DNA from: Lachnospiraceae bacterium UBA7202
Lineage (GTDB): Bacteria; Bacillota; Clostridia; Lachnospirales; Lachnospiraceae
Assembly: GCA_002490705.1 (NCBI GenBank)
Contig: DKUO01000011.1
Coordinates: forward strand, 1 to 62,731
Direction: 5' to 3'
DNA: 62,731 nt
Below, in pieces: positions 54,145 through 62,479 of this stretch (the first letter of the stretch is position 1; each line of letters begins with the position of its first letter). Under the pieces are notes generated by a model that made no database searches, had not been told where the DNA came from, and saw only the letters and a program-made list of their open reading frames with translations. Made by a program: the position numbers and the translations under genes.

Positions 54145-54167
54145 ATATAACGGAAAAAAGAGTTGAC

Positions 54168-54215
54168 AACAGCGTACTTTATTCATGATTGGAATGAATA
54201 AAGCACGCTGTTTTT
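54168..54215 (+). terminator. Strong Rho-independent terminator
   Basis: Long stem AACAGCGT-A-CTTTATTCAT with ATGAATAAAG-C-ACGCTGTT (one mismatch) and TTTTT tail. Confidence 0.85.
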
Positions 54216-54239
54216 GGATACGGCACCTTAATAGTAATC

Positions 54240-54280
54240 CGAGATTCCCGTCCCTGAATTGCAAAGCGAGATTCCCGTCC
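54240..54280 (+). repeat. 14-bp direct repeat
   Basis: CGAGATTCCCGTCC at 54240-54253 and 54267-54280, 27 bp apart, between the terminator and the promoter element of the next operon. Function unknown. Confidence 0.6.
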
Positions 54281-54295
54281 AAGGGGGAAAACAAT

Positions 54296-54365
54296 CACAA
54301 ATTATGCCAATAAAAGTACAATCTGTACCGTAAATAAACCAATTGGATTTTAGATATAGTACAAT
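54296..54365 (+). promoter_or_regulatory. Shared 21-bp-spaced element (site A) and -10 box
   Basis: TATGCCA (54303-54309) and TGTACCG (54324-54330) are direct repeats spaced 21 bp, with CACAAAT before and AAAGTACAATC between. 29 nt after the second lies TACAAT (54360-54365), with no -35 box in place, as at activator-dependent promoters. The same layout recurs at 57486 and 62638. A TATGTAAAAC variant follows at 54373. Confidence 0.5.
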
Positions 54366-54427
54366 AAAAAAATATGTAAAACTTAGATTCATATGTGATA
54401 TGTGAAAAAGGGGTGACAGGATTACAG

Positions 54428-55759
54428 ATGAAAAGAAGAAAATATTGGGTTGTATTTGGGATGCTTTTTAGCCTGAGTTTGGGGACGCTTGCCGGATGTG
54501 GAAAAAAAGAGGAGGAGGCCAGGGTATATTACTTGAATTTTAAACCGGAAGCGGCGGATAGCTGGAAAGAAATTGCCAAAGAGTACGAGGCGGAAACGGG
54601 TGTAAAAGTAAGGATATTGACGGCTGCAAGCGGTAGTTATGAGCAGACCTTGAAGTCCGAGATTGCAAAGCAGAAGCCGCCCACGTTATTTCAGATTAAC
54701 GGTCCGGTGGATTACGAGCAATGGAAGAATTACTGTAGGGATTTGAGTGATACGCAGCTCTATTCCTGGCTGCTTGAACCGGACATGGCGGTCAGGAGCG
54801 GAGACGGTGTCTATGGGATCCCCTATGTGGTGGAAGGGTATGGCATCATATACAATGACGGCATCATGCAGAAATATTTTTCCTTGTCCTCCAGAAGTAC
54901 GGACTTTAGCAGCATGGAGGAAGTTAACAATTTTGACAAGCTTAAGGCTTTGGTGGAGGATATGTCGAAGCACCTTGAGGAACTCGGCATTGAAGGGGTA
55001 TTTGCTTCCACTTCTTTCAGCGAGGGGGAGGATTGGCGCTGGCAGACGCATTTGGCGAATCTTCCCGTTTACTACGAATTTTCCCAAAAGGGGATTGCGG
55101 ATGAGGCGGAACTTGACTTTAGTTATGAAGAGAACTTTAAGAATATTTTTGATTTGTACATAAATAATTCCTGCGCCGCCCGAGAGGAACTTGGCTCTAA
55201 GACGGTGGATGATTCCATGGCGGAGTTCGCGCTGGGGAAAGCGGCGATGGTGCAGAACGGCAACTGGGCATGGAATCAGATTTCCGGAATTGACGGCAAT
55301 CAGGTAAAAGAGGAGGATGTGAAATTCCTGCCGATTTATACAGGTGTAAATGGGGAGGAAGGACAGGGACTGTGCATTGGTACGGAAAGCTATATCTGCG
55401 TGAACAGTATTGCAAACGAGGCGGATCAGCAGGCTTCGATTGCCTTTCTGGAATGGCTGTATGGATCTGAGACGGGCAAGAAATATGTCACAGACTCTTT
55501 AGGATTTATCTCTCCATTTAGTACCTTTGCTTATGAGGAAAGCCCTAATGACCCTCTGGCAAGGCAGGTAGTCGCCTATATGTCCGATACCTCTAAAAAA
55601 ACGGTGAACTGGGACTTTACAGTATTTCCAAGTCAGCGTTTTAAGAATGAGTTCGGGAATTCGCTCTATGCGTACAGCAAGGGAGAAAAAACATGGGAAC
55701 AGGTAGTGGAATCTGTTAAAAAGAACTGGGCATCCGAGAAAGCATTATCGCTTGAGTAG
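54428..55759 (+). CDS. Orphan extracellular solute-binding lipoprotein
   Basis: 443 residues from ATG 54428. Lipobox LGTLAGC followed by KKEEEARVYYLNFKPEAADSWKEIAKEYEAETGVKVRI, the sugar-type (SBP_bac_1) fold; PPTLFQINGP, YGIPYVVEGYGIIYN and FALGKAAMVQNGNWAWNQI are family motifs. Binds a carbohydrate outside the membrane. No ABC permease or ATPase is next to it; instead a chemoreceptor starts 14 nt downstream, so it likely serves as the ligand-binding partner of that receptor. Confidence 0.92.
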   Translation: MKRRKYWVVFGMLFSLSLGTLAGCGKKEEEARVYYLNFKPEAADSWKEIAKEYEAETGVKVRILTAASGSYEQTLKSEIAKQKPPTLFQINGPVDYEQWKNYCRDLSDTQLYSWLLEPDMAVRSGDGVYGIPYVVEGYGIIYNDGIMQKYFSLSSRSTDFSSMEEVNNFDKLKALVEDMSKHLEELGIEGVFASTSFSEGEDWRWQTHLANLPVYYEFSQKGIADEAELDFSYEENFKNIFDLYINNSCAAREELGSKTVDDSMAEFALGKAAMVQNGNWAWNQISGIDGNQVKEEDVKFLPIYTGVNGEEGQGLCIGTESYICVNSIANEADQQASIAFLEWLYGSETGKKYVTDSLGFISPFSTFAYEESPNDPLARQVVAYMSDTSKKTVNWDFTVFPSQRFKNEFGNSLYAYSKGEKTWEQVVESVKKNWASEKALSLE

Positions 55760-55773
55760 GGAAAGGAGAACAA

Positions 55774-57450
55774 ATGAAATCCATACGCGGCAAAATTGCG
55801 TTGCTGATGATAGCCACTTCCGTTATTTTAATTGCAGGAATATTAACGGTATCCTATATAGTAAATAAAAAGAATATTACAGAGTTATGTGAGAGTTACT
55901 TATACGACACTTGTGTACATGCTTCGGACACGCTGTATGAATGTTTTTACAGTGATAGTGAGAGAGATAACATGGAAGTGGGACTTGGGAGGCTTGACTA
56001 TATTTTAAATACCGTCGGGATTAATACTATGGACTCAAGCCGGGTTTATCTGGTAGATACGCAGGGGAGGTTTTTGTATCATGACAACGCGGATATGATA
56101 GGGCAACAGATTGAAGGTAATACCGTGATTCAAAGTGTCCTTGATACCCTACAGACAGGCATGATTACAACGGCGGACGTCAGGGAATGTACAGTCGATG
56201 GCAGGGAGGTTTACATTGCTTTCATGTGCACGGTCAATGACTGGGTTATTTTTGTGCAGGCGGATAAATCGGATGTAATGAAACCGGTCAATACCATATC
56301 TGCGATATGCGTTGTAATCGGGCTGGTACTGCTTTTGGCGGCATTGGGTATCAGTATGGCGGTTACGCGGATGATTACGCGTCCCATCACGGCATTGACT
56401 ACGGTAATCAATGATATTTCCGAACTGAACATGCAAAGCGATATCGTCATTCCGGCAACACATGACGAGGTGGGCACAATGGGGAATGCGGTCATCCATA
56501 TGAAGGAGCAGCTTTCGGGAATTGTTTCGGAGCTCAACAATATTTCAGACAAACTGGTAACGGACTCCGATTCTCTGTACGAGATTTCGGAAGGAGTGAA
56601 ACAAGCTTCCACCAATAATTCTGCCATTAACCAGAAGATGGCGGCGGCCATGGAGAAGACCTCAGCGTCTATGGAATCCGTTACGTCTCATGTCGAAAAT
56701 ATGAATAAAAATGCGGCTGCCGTTGCCGGGCACATCAATGCCGGAACGCAGCTTACGGCGGATGCGCGAAAGAAGAGCGTAAAGATCCATGAGAAAACAA
56801 GCGCCTCCCGGGAGGAGACTTTGCAGGTATATGATAAGATACAGAAAACTTCGCAGGAAGCGATTGTAAAGGCGCAGAAGGCGGCTCAGATCAATGAGCT
56901 GGCAAAGGCCATTCAAAATATTGCGTACCGGACCAACCTGCTTTCCCTGAATGCTTCGATTGAAGCGGCAAGGGCGGGGGAAGAAGGAAAAGGATTTGGC
57001 GTTGTGGCAGGCGAGATTGCGTCACTGGCGACCCAGTCTACCAGAACCGGAGCCAATATCGTGGCGATTGTGGATGATGTCAATTCGTCTGTGGAGACAT
57101 TGAGAGGCTGTCTTGTGGACGCCTTGAATTTCCTGGAGCATAAGGTAATGAACGACTACGATGAATTCATGCAGTCCAGTGATGAATACAGCGGTGCAAC
57201 CCAGTCGATAGAGGAGTTCATGGATCAGGCAAACGAGGAGGTTATGGAGTTAAAACGTTTTATTGATGAGGTTGCGGGAGCCATGTCGGAAGTAAATGGC
57301 AATATCAGCGACTGCACTATGGGTATCTCCGACATTGCTCAGAAGACGGCGGATGTGGTTGGACTTACAGAGGAGGCCTTTGACAAGACATTAAACGGTA
57401 AGGTTTCCGCCCGGCAGTTGTCAGACATTACTTCAAGATTTCAGCTGTGA
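55774..57450 (+). CDS. Methyl-accepting chemotaxis protein with Cache-type sensor
   Basis: 558 residues. Helix 1 (about 8-30), extracellular single-Cache-like domain (about 35-170; SSRVYLVDTQGRFLYHDNADMIG, CTVNDWVIFVQADKSD), helix 2 (about 177-198), HAMP (RMITRPITALTTVINDISELNM), and the signalling coiled coil with tip IAYRTNLLSLNASIEAARAGEEGKGFGVVAGEIASLA. AAAGGAG ribosome site, 14 nt after the solute-binding gene. Directs movement in response to a small molecule or to the loaded lipoprotein. Confidence 0.94.
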   Translation: MKSIRGKIALLMIATSVILIAGILTVSYIVNKKNITELCESYLYDTCVHASDTLYECFYSDSERDNMEVGLGRLDYILNTVGINTMDSSRVYLVDTQGRFLYHDNADMIGQQIEGNTVIQSVLDTLQTGMITTADVRECTVDGREVYIAFMCTVNDWVIFVQADKSDVMKPVNTISAICVVIGLVLLLAALGISMAVTRMITRPITALTTVINDISELNMQSDIVIPATHDEVGTMGNAVIHMKEQLSGIVSELNNISDKLVTDSDSLYEISEGVKQASTNNSAINQKMAAAMEKTSASMESVTSHVENMNKNAAAVAGHINAGTQLTADARKKSVKIHEKTSASREETLQVYDKIQKTSQEAIVKAQKAAQINELAKAIQNIAYRTNLLSLNASIEAARAGEEGKGFGVVAGEIASLATQSTRTGANIVAIVDDVNSSVETLRGCLVDALNFLEHKVMNDYDEFMQSSDEYSGATQSIEEFMDQANEEVMELKRFIDEVAGAMSEVNGNISDCTMGISDIAQKTADVVGLTEEAFDKTLNGKVSARQLSDITSRFQL

Positions 57451-57463
57451 CAAAGAGATAGAG

Positions 57464-57571
57464 TTATGTAAACTAAAGCACAAATTATACCGAAAAAAGT
57501 GCGATCTATACCGGCCGCAAAGAGAAATAACAGATATTCTGGTATGATTTAAGATATTATGGTATGATTTA
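57464..57571 (+). promoter_or_regulatory. Shared element (site B) with tandem GGTATGATTTA repeats
   Basis: TATACCG at 57486-57492 and 57507-57513 (21 bp apart), with AAAGTGCGATC between. 29 nt later TATGAT (57543-57548) can be a -10 box; GGTATGATTTA is repeated at 57541-57551 and 57561-57571. TTATGTAAACT lies at 57464-57474. The STAS gene starts about 60 nt after the second repeat. Confidence 0.5.
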
Positions 57572-57630
57572 TCGAGAGGGATAAATCCGTAAAGCATAAA
57601 AATAACAAAAAGACAAGGAAGGGATGCGGG

Positions 57631-57933
57631 ATGACAATTGAAAAAAAGGAAGACGGAGTGGAAACCACGCTGATACCGGTGGGGAGACTGGATACTTCCA
57701 CAGCGCCCCAGCTGGAAACGCAGATCAATGAAGTTTCAGAGGATACGAAGAGACTGATACTGGATTTTCAGGGATTGGAATATCTCTCTTCAGCGGGGCT
57801 TAGGGTTCTTTTGGCTGCCCATAAGGTCTTTATGAAGCGGGACGGCGGAGAAATGATTATCAGACATGTCAACGAGACCATTCAGGAGGTCTTTGAAGTT
57901 ACCGGATTCATGGATATTTTGACCATAGAATAA
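57631..57933 (+). CDS. STAS-domain anti-anti-sigma factor (RsbV/SpoIIAA-like)
   Basis: 100 residues, a single STAS domain: LIPVGRLDTSTAPQLETQI, LILDFQGLEYLSSAGLRVLLAAHK, and the C-terminal helix. The S53-S54 pair is the expected phosphorylation site in partner switching. First of four genes with the RsbW-like kinase (14 nt on), a hybrid kinase and a receiver; the PP2C phosphatase converges from the other side. Confidence 0.93.
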   Translation: MTIEKKEDGVETTLIPVGRLDTSTAPQLETQINEVSEDTKRLILDFQGLEYLSSAGLRVLLAAHKVFMKRDGGEMIIRHVNETIQEVFEVTGFMDILTIE

Positions 57934-57947
57934 GTAAGGAGCGGCAT

Positions 57948-58355
57948 ATGAAGGAATTAACAGTCGAGGCGACGGTGGAGAGCATTCCCGTCATCACAGA
58001 GTTTGTGGACGAACAGCTTGCCCAGTATGATTGCCCGATGAAGGCGCAGGCGCAGATAGATATTGCGATCGACGAGTTGTTCAGCAATATTGTTCATTAT
58101 GCCTATCATCCCGGCACAGGTCCTGCGACGGTGCGGGTGGAGGTACTACAGGAGCCCCTTGCGGTGGTGATTACCTTTATCGATCAGGGGGTACCTTATG
58201 ATCCGCTTGCGAAGGAGGACCCGGATGTGACGCTGTCCGCACAGGATCGGCAGATCGGCGGGCTCGGAATCTATATCGTGAAGAAAAATATGAACGAGAT
58301 TACATACGAATATAAGGACGGAAAGAATATTCTGAAAATACGCAAGGAGATATAG
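57948..58355 (+). CDS. RsbW-like serine kinase/anti-sigma factor
   Basis: 135 residues, GHKL ATPase fold only: N-box QIDIAIDELFSNIVHYAY, G1 FIDQGVPYDP, G2 GGLGIYIVKKNM. Would phosphorylate the STAS protein and sequester a target, a sigma factor or another regulator. No sigma factor gene is in the window. GGAG ribosome site. Confidence 0.92.
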   Translation: MKELTVEATVESIPVITEFVDEQLAQYDCPMKAQAQIDIAIDELFSNIVHYAYHPGTGPATVRVEVLQEPLAVVITFIDQGVPYDPLAKEDPDVTLSAQDRQIGGLGIYIVKKNMNEITYEYKDGKNILKIRKEI

Positions 58356-58360
58356 CGCAT

Positions 58361-60652
58361 ATGCCGGAACAATGGGAGCATAAGGACCTATACAGAGAGA
58401 TTGTAACCAATCTGCTGGAGGGTGTGATGGTGATCGGTATGAACGGAAAGATTACCATGCTGAATCCTGCGGCGGAACAGATACTGGGTTTGTCCCAGGA
58501 GGACATTGGCAATTCCTTTATCAATGTGTTTTTGACAAGGGAAGGGACGGATGATTTCAGTGAAGCCATTCTGGACACGATTTATGAAAAAGGCAAAGTA
58601 AGCAATCTGCCGGTTGACTATGTGCTGGAAGGGGAGACGAGGAATCTGTCGCTGACCACAAGCTACATAAGGAATGCCGGTGAAAAATCGGTGGTTGTAG
58701 TAATGGAGGACGTCACCGAGTTAAATGAACTGCGGGATGCCCAGACTGCGCTGGACAAGATTCGGAAGCTGAATCAGGAGTATGAGAAGGCGAAGGACGA
58801 AGCCGTCAGGGCGAATGAGGCGAAGAGCCTTTTCCTTTCCAACATGTCCCACGAGATCAGGACGCCCATCAATGCGGTTCTGGGTATGAATGAAATGATA
58901 CTCAGAGAGTGTGCGGACAAGCAGATTCTTTCCTATGCGGCTAATATCCGTAGTTCCGGCAAGACACTGCTGTTTTTGATCAACGATATTCTGGATATGT
59001 CGAAGATTGAGTCCGGCAAGATGGAAATCGTCCGGGTGGAGTACGAGCCGGAAAACATGATGATGGATCTGTGGAATGTGATATTTCTGCGGGCGCAGGA
59101 GAAGGGACTTTCGATTCGCTTCTCGCTGGATGAGACTCTGCCGAGAGTGCTGTATGGGGACGATGTGAGAATCAAGCAGATTGTGACCAATTTGCTGACA
59201 AATGCAGTCAAATATACGCCGCAGGGCGGCATTGAAATGACGGCGGCATATGAGCGGGCAGAAGACGGAATGATCAGGCTGATCATTTCCGTGAAGGATA
59301 CGGGCATGGGTATCCGCAAGGAGGACATGGGGAAGCTGTTTGAAAGCTTTCAGAGACTGGATGAGGAAAAGAACCGCAATATCGAGGGTACGGGCCTTGG
59401 CATGAATATTACCATGTCGCTGTTAAAGCTGATGGACGGGGATATGAAGGTGGAGAGCGAATACGGCAAAGGCTCTGTCTTTACCGTCACGATACCGCAG
59501 AGGATTGTGTGCGACGAACCCACCGGAGATTTTGAATCCATCAGGAAGAGACGGGAGGAAACCCTGTCCAAGAAGCAGCAGTCCTTTGAGGCGCCGGAGG
59601 CAAGGGTACTGGTGGTAGATGATAACAGTATGAACCTGACCGTGTTCCAGTCGCTGTTGAAGCGGACGAAGATGCAGATTACCACCGCGGATTCCGGGAA
59701 ACGGTGTCTGGAGTTAGTGAAACAGGAACCTTACCACATCATATTTATGGATCATATGATGCCGGAGATGGACGGCATCGAGACGTTACATGAAATGCAA
59801 AAGCTTTCTGATTATCCGAACGCAGCTACCCCGGTGATTGTCCTGACGGCAAACGCGTTGTCTGGCGCCAGAGAGGGTTACTTAAAGGAAGGCTTTGTGG
59901 ATTTTCTGACCAAGCCCATTGACGGCGATCTCTTGGAAGAGACGGTGCAGAAATATCTCCCGGACACGCTGGTAAAACGAACGGAAGGGGAAGAGGAGTC
60001 CGGGGAGGAAGCGCTACAGATTGATCAGGAAAAATTTCTTACATACGACATTTCTGTCGAGAACGGACTGGCTTTTGCGAAGGGCGATCTGGACATGTAT
60101 CTGGAGCTTGCGCGGCTGTTTGTCAAGGACCGGGGAAAGCAGGACGTCATGAGGCAGCTTTTGGAGGAAGAAAACCTGAAAGACTATGCGATTCTGGTGC
60201 ACGGTCTGAAAGGAAATGCGAGAACCCTTGGCGCAGACCGGCTTGCGGATATGGCCTTTGAACATGAGAAGGAGAGCAAGGCGGGAAACGCGGTCTATGC
60301 GGACAGCCATTTTGAGGAACTGCTGGGCGTTTGGGAACATACGCTTACCGGGTTCGAGAAGCTGCTTAACGACTGCGGAAAAGGAGAGACAGATCAATAC
60401 GGCGCTGTAGCCGCCGGAGACGGTGAGACGGTCAAACTGTCGGAAAGTGATTTGGAGACTGTGGCGCTTCTCTTGGATGATTTTGAGACGCAGAAGGCCA
60501 TTGAACAGCTGAAGGATTGGATACAGAAGCCTTTGGAACAGCCGATGTATGAACGAATTAAAAATGTGCTGACTGCTTTGGAAGATGAATTTGATGAGGA
60601 TAAGGCAATAGAGCTGTTGCGGGAAAAAGGAGGAGAAGACAATGGACATTAG
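58361..60652 (+). CDS. Soluble PAS hybrid histidine kinase with receiver and HPt
   Basis: 763 residues, no membrane helix. PAS domain (about 10-118; IVTNLLEGVMVIGMNGKITMLNPAAEQILG), coiled coil, HisKA with H164 in MSHEIRTP, HATPase (N-box LLTNAVKYT, G-box GTGLGMNIT), receiver with D464 in FMDHMMPEMDG, HPt with H614 in HGLKGNARTLG. Starts 5 nt after the RsbW-like gene and overlaps the receiver gene by 11 nt. It may pass phosphate to that receiver, linking the phosphorelay to partner switching. Confidence 0.94.
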   Translation: MPEQWEHKDLYREIVTNLLEGVMVIGMNGKITMLNPAAEQILGLSQEDIGNSFINVFLTREGTDDFSEAILDTIYEKGKVSNLPVDYVLEGETRNLSLTTSYIRNAGEKSVVVVMEDVTELNELRDAQTALDKIRKLNQEYEKAKDEAVRANEAKSLFLSNMSHEIRTPINAVLGMNEMILRECADKQILSYAANIRSSGKTLLFLINDILDMSKIESGKMEIVRVEYEPENMMMDLWNVIFLRAQEKGLSIRFSLDETLPRVLYGDDVRIKQIVTNLLTNAVKYTPQGGIEMTAAYERAEDGMIRLIISVKDTGMGIRKEDMGKLFESFQRLDEEKNRNIEGTGLGMNITMSLLKLMDGDMKVESEYGKGSVFTVTIPQRIVCDEPTGDFESIRKRREETLSKKQQSFEAPEARVLVVDDNSMNLTVFQSLLKRTKMQITTADSGKRCLELVKQEPYHIIFMDHMMPEMDGIETLHEMQKLSDYPNAATPVIVLTANALSGAREGYLKEGFVDFLTKPIDGDLLEETVQKYLPDTLVKRTEGEEESGEEALQIDQEKFLTYDISVENGLAFAKGDLDMYLELARLFVKDRGKQDVMRQLLEEENLKDYAILVHGLKGNARTLGADRLADMAFEHEKESKAGNAVYADSHFEELLGVWEHTLTGFEKLLNDCGKGETDQYGAVAAGDGETVKLSESDLETVALLLDDFETQKAIEQLKDWIQKPLEQPMYERIKNVLTALEDEFDEDKAIELLREKGGEDNGH

Positions 60653-61052
60653 CAAGAAAGAGATTGTGGCGGTGGATGACAGCAGCATTGTTTTAAAAAT
60701 GCTGACGAAGGTGCTGGGCAATAAATATGATATGCATGTGTTTAACGGCGGAAAACGGGCGCTGCAGTATTTGAAGAGCAGAACACCCGACCTGATTATT
60801 CTGGATATTGATATGCCGGAGATTAACGGCTATGAGATGCTTAAGATGATCAAGGAGAAAGAGCATCTGCTGGAAGTGCCGGTTATTTTTCTGACCTCGA
60901 ATAATGACAAATCCCACGTGGTCAAGGCCGTGGCAGGGGGAGCGAAGGATTATGTGGTGAAACCCATCGACGAGGATATCCTGATGGAAAAGGTGAGGGC
61001 AGTGCTGAAGGAGGAACCGGAAAGCGAGATCATAAGCTGGAATGATCTCTAA
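60642..61052 (+). CDS. Stand-alone receiver protein
   Basis: 136 residues. D12-D13 pocket, phosphoacceptor D55 in LIILDIDMPEINGY, FLTSN and YVVKPID lysine. No output domain besides a short C-terminal tail. Probably accepts phosphate from the HPt of the upstream kinase. Its 3' end overlaps the convergent PP2C gene by 4 nt. Confidence 0.93.
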   Translation: MDISKKEIVAVDDSSIVLKMLTKVLGNKYDMHVFNGGKRALQYLKSRTPDLIILDIDMPEINGYEMLKMIKEKEHLLEVPVIFLTSNNDKSHVVKAVAGGAKDYVVKPIDEDILMEKVRAVLKEEPESEIISWNDL

Positions 61053-62479
61053 TCTGCGCTACGCATGGTTTTCAGATAGGAGACGCAGAGCATGGTGATA
61101 TCATCAAACTGCGGCGCATCTCCCACAAAGGCGTCAATATCCGCCTTTACGGCAGGGAGAAGCTCCGCAGGTTTTTTTGCGGTATTTTTGGAGAGAACAT
61201 CTGCAAGCCGTTCCATGCCGTAGAGCTCATTGGCGGCATTGGTGGCTTCCGTCACGCCGTCCGTATATTGAAAAATCTTATCTCCGGGGGAAAGCTGAAT
61301 ACAGCCGCTTTGGTACTTCATGTGTTCCATGCCTGCCAGCACGAAACCGGGTTTCAGCTTATAGGGTTCGTAGGGACAGCCGGCCTTTGCGACAAAAGGC
61401 ATTTCATGTCCGGCATTGACAAAGCAAAACTCCCCTGTCACAAGGTCTAAAATTCCCTCAAAGGCAGTGATGAACAGGCCCTCACTGTTGGATTCGCATA
61501 ACAAATCGTTTACCTCAGAGAAGACGGCGCCCAGATCAGCGCCCGGTTTTGTGTGATCCTTGATCAGCGTCTTGCCGATCACCATAAAGAGCGCGGCAGG
61601 GACACCTTTTCCCGACACGTCGGCAATCACGATGGCGAGATGGGTCTCATCCACCATAAAGAAATCATAAAAATCGCCGCCTACTTCTTTGGCAGGATTC
61701 ATGGACGCGTAAATATCAAACTCCGGGCGTTCCGGGAAGGCAGGGAAAATACAGGGCAGCATATCGCCCTGAATCCGTGTTGCCACATCCAGCTCCGTGG
61801 AGATACGCTGTCGTTCCTCGCTGTCCTTAATCTGCTTTTCCAAAAGACGTCTTGTCCGCCCGGCGACGGTCATACATATGGAAGAGATTCCCAGAAGAAT
61901 CAGGGCGCGCGGGAACACAAAGAAAAGAGAAGCCTCAAACAGCATTTGGCCCGTGATCACTCTCTTCGTTATGTCAGGCTCCGTAACCAGGAAATTTAAG
62001 TCTCCTTCGCCAATGTACATACTGATATAGATGGAGGCGGAAAAAAGGATCCAGGAAGCTACCAGAGTAAGCTTTGTCAGGTTTTTGGAGTAATAATGGC
62101 AGCTTAAGGCAATCGGTACAGCCCAGGCCAGAACTCCGTGCTTCGGCATGGCGCTGGATAAAATAAAAATGCTGATAATGCAGCAGATAACGTTAGCGTA
62201 CTTTACCCAGACAGGCGTACCCTTTGTGAGCTTGTACAGCAGGGACGGAATCAGGAAAAACAGGATGGTGAACGGCATGCCGATGTTCATAATCATGGGA
62301 GGAATGATGAAAATGCCCAGCAGATTAAACAACCACGCAGTTGCGCCAACGCCGGCACAGACGGTAAGACATTTTGCCGCATACCGGTTGGCTTCTTCCT
62401 CGTTTTCGCGGAGCGCCATCCATTCGGATTCCGCGCTGATTTGTTTCGCTTTTTTCTCTCTGTATTTTTTCAAGCTCAT
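61049..62479 (-). CDS. Membrane PP2C phosphatase (RsbU/SpoIIE-like)
   Basis: 476 residues. About six membrane helices (37-220), a coiled linker, then a SpoIIE-type PP2C domain: IQGDMLPCIFP, EVGGDFYDFFMVDE, IADVSGKGVPAALFM, VNAGHEMPFV, YTDGVTEATN and FDDITMLCV, with all metal-binding Asp. Expected to dephosphorylate the STAS protein encoded on the facing operon, completing a partner-switching module. Membrane part probably senses the envelope. ATG start with GAGGAAACGAGG upstream. Confidence 0.94.
   Translation of the reverse strand: MSLKKYREKKAKQISAESEWMALRENEEEANRYAAKCLTVCAGVGATAWLFNLLGIFIIPPMIMNIGMPFTILFFLIPSLLYKLTKGTPVWVKYANVICCIISIFILSSAMPKHGVLAWAVPIALSCHYYSKNLTKLTLVASWILFSASIYISMYIGEGDLNFLVTEPDITKRVITGQMLFEASLFFVFPRALILLGISSICMTVAGRTRRLLEKQIKDSEERQRISTELDVATRIQGDMLPCIFPAFPERPEFDIYASMNPAKEVGGDFYDFFMVDETHLAIVIADVSGKGVPAALFMVIGKTLIKDHTKPGADLGAVFSEVNDLLCESNSEGLFITAFEGILDLVTGEFCFVNAGHEMPFVAKAGCPYEPYKLKPGFVLAGMEHMKYQSGCIQLSPGDKIFQYTDGVTEATNAANELYGMERLADVLSKNTAKKPAELLPAVKADIDAFVGDAPQFDDITMLCVSYLKTMRSAD

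Noticed and set aside
54168..54280. Attachment site made of the terminator stem and GAGATTCCCGTCC repeats
   Set aside because: No integrase, tRNA or element boundary nearby.
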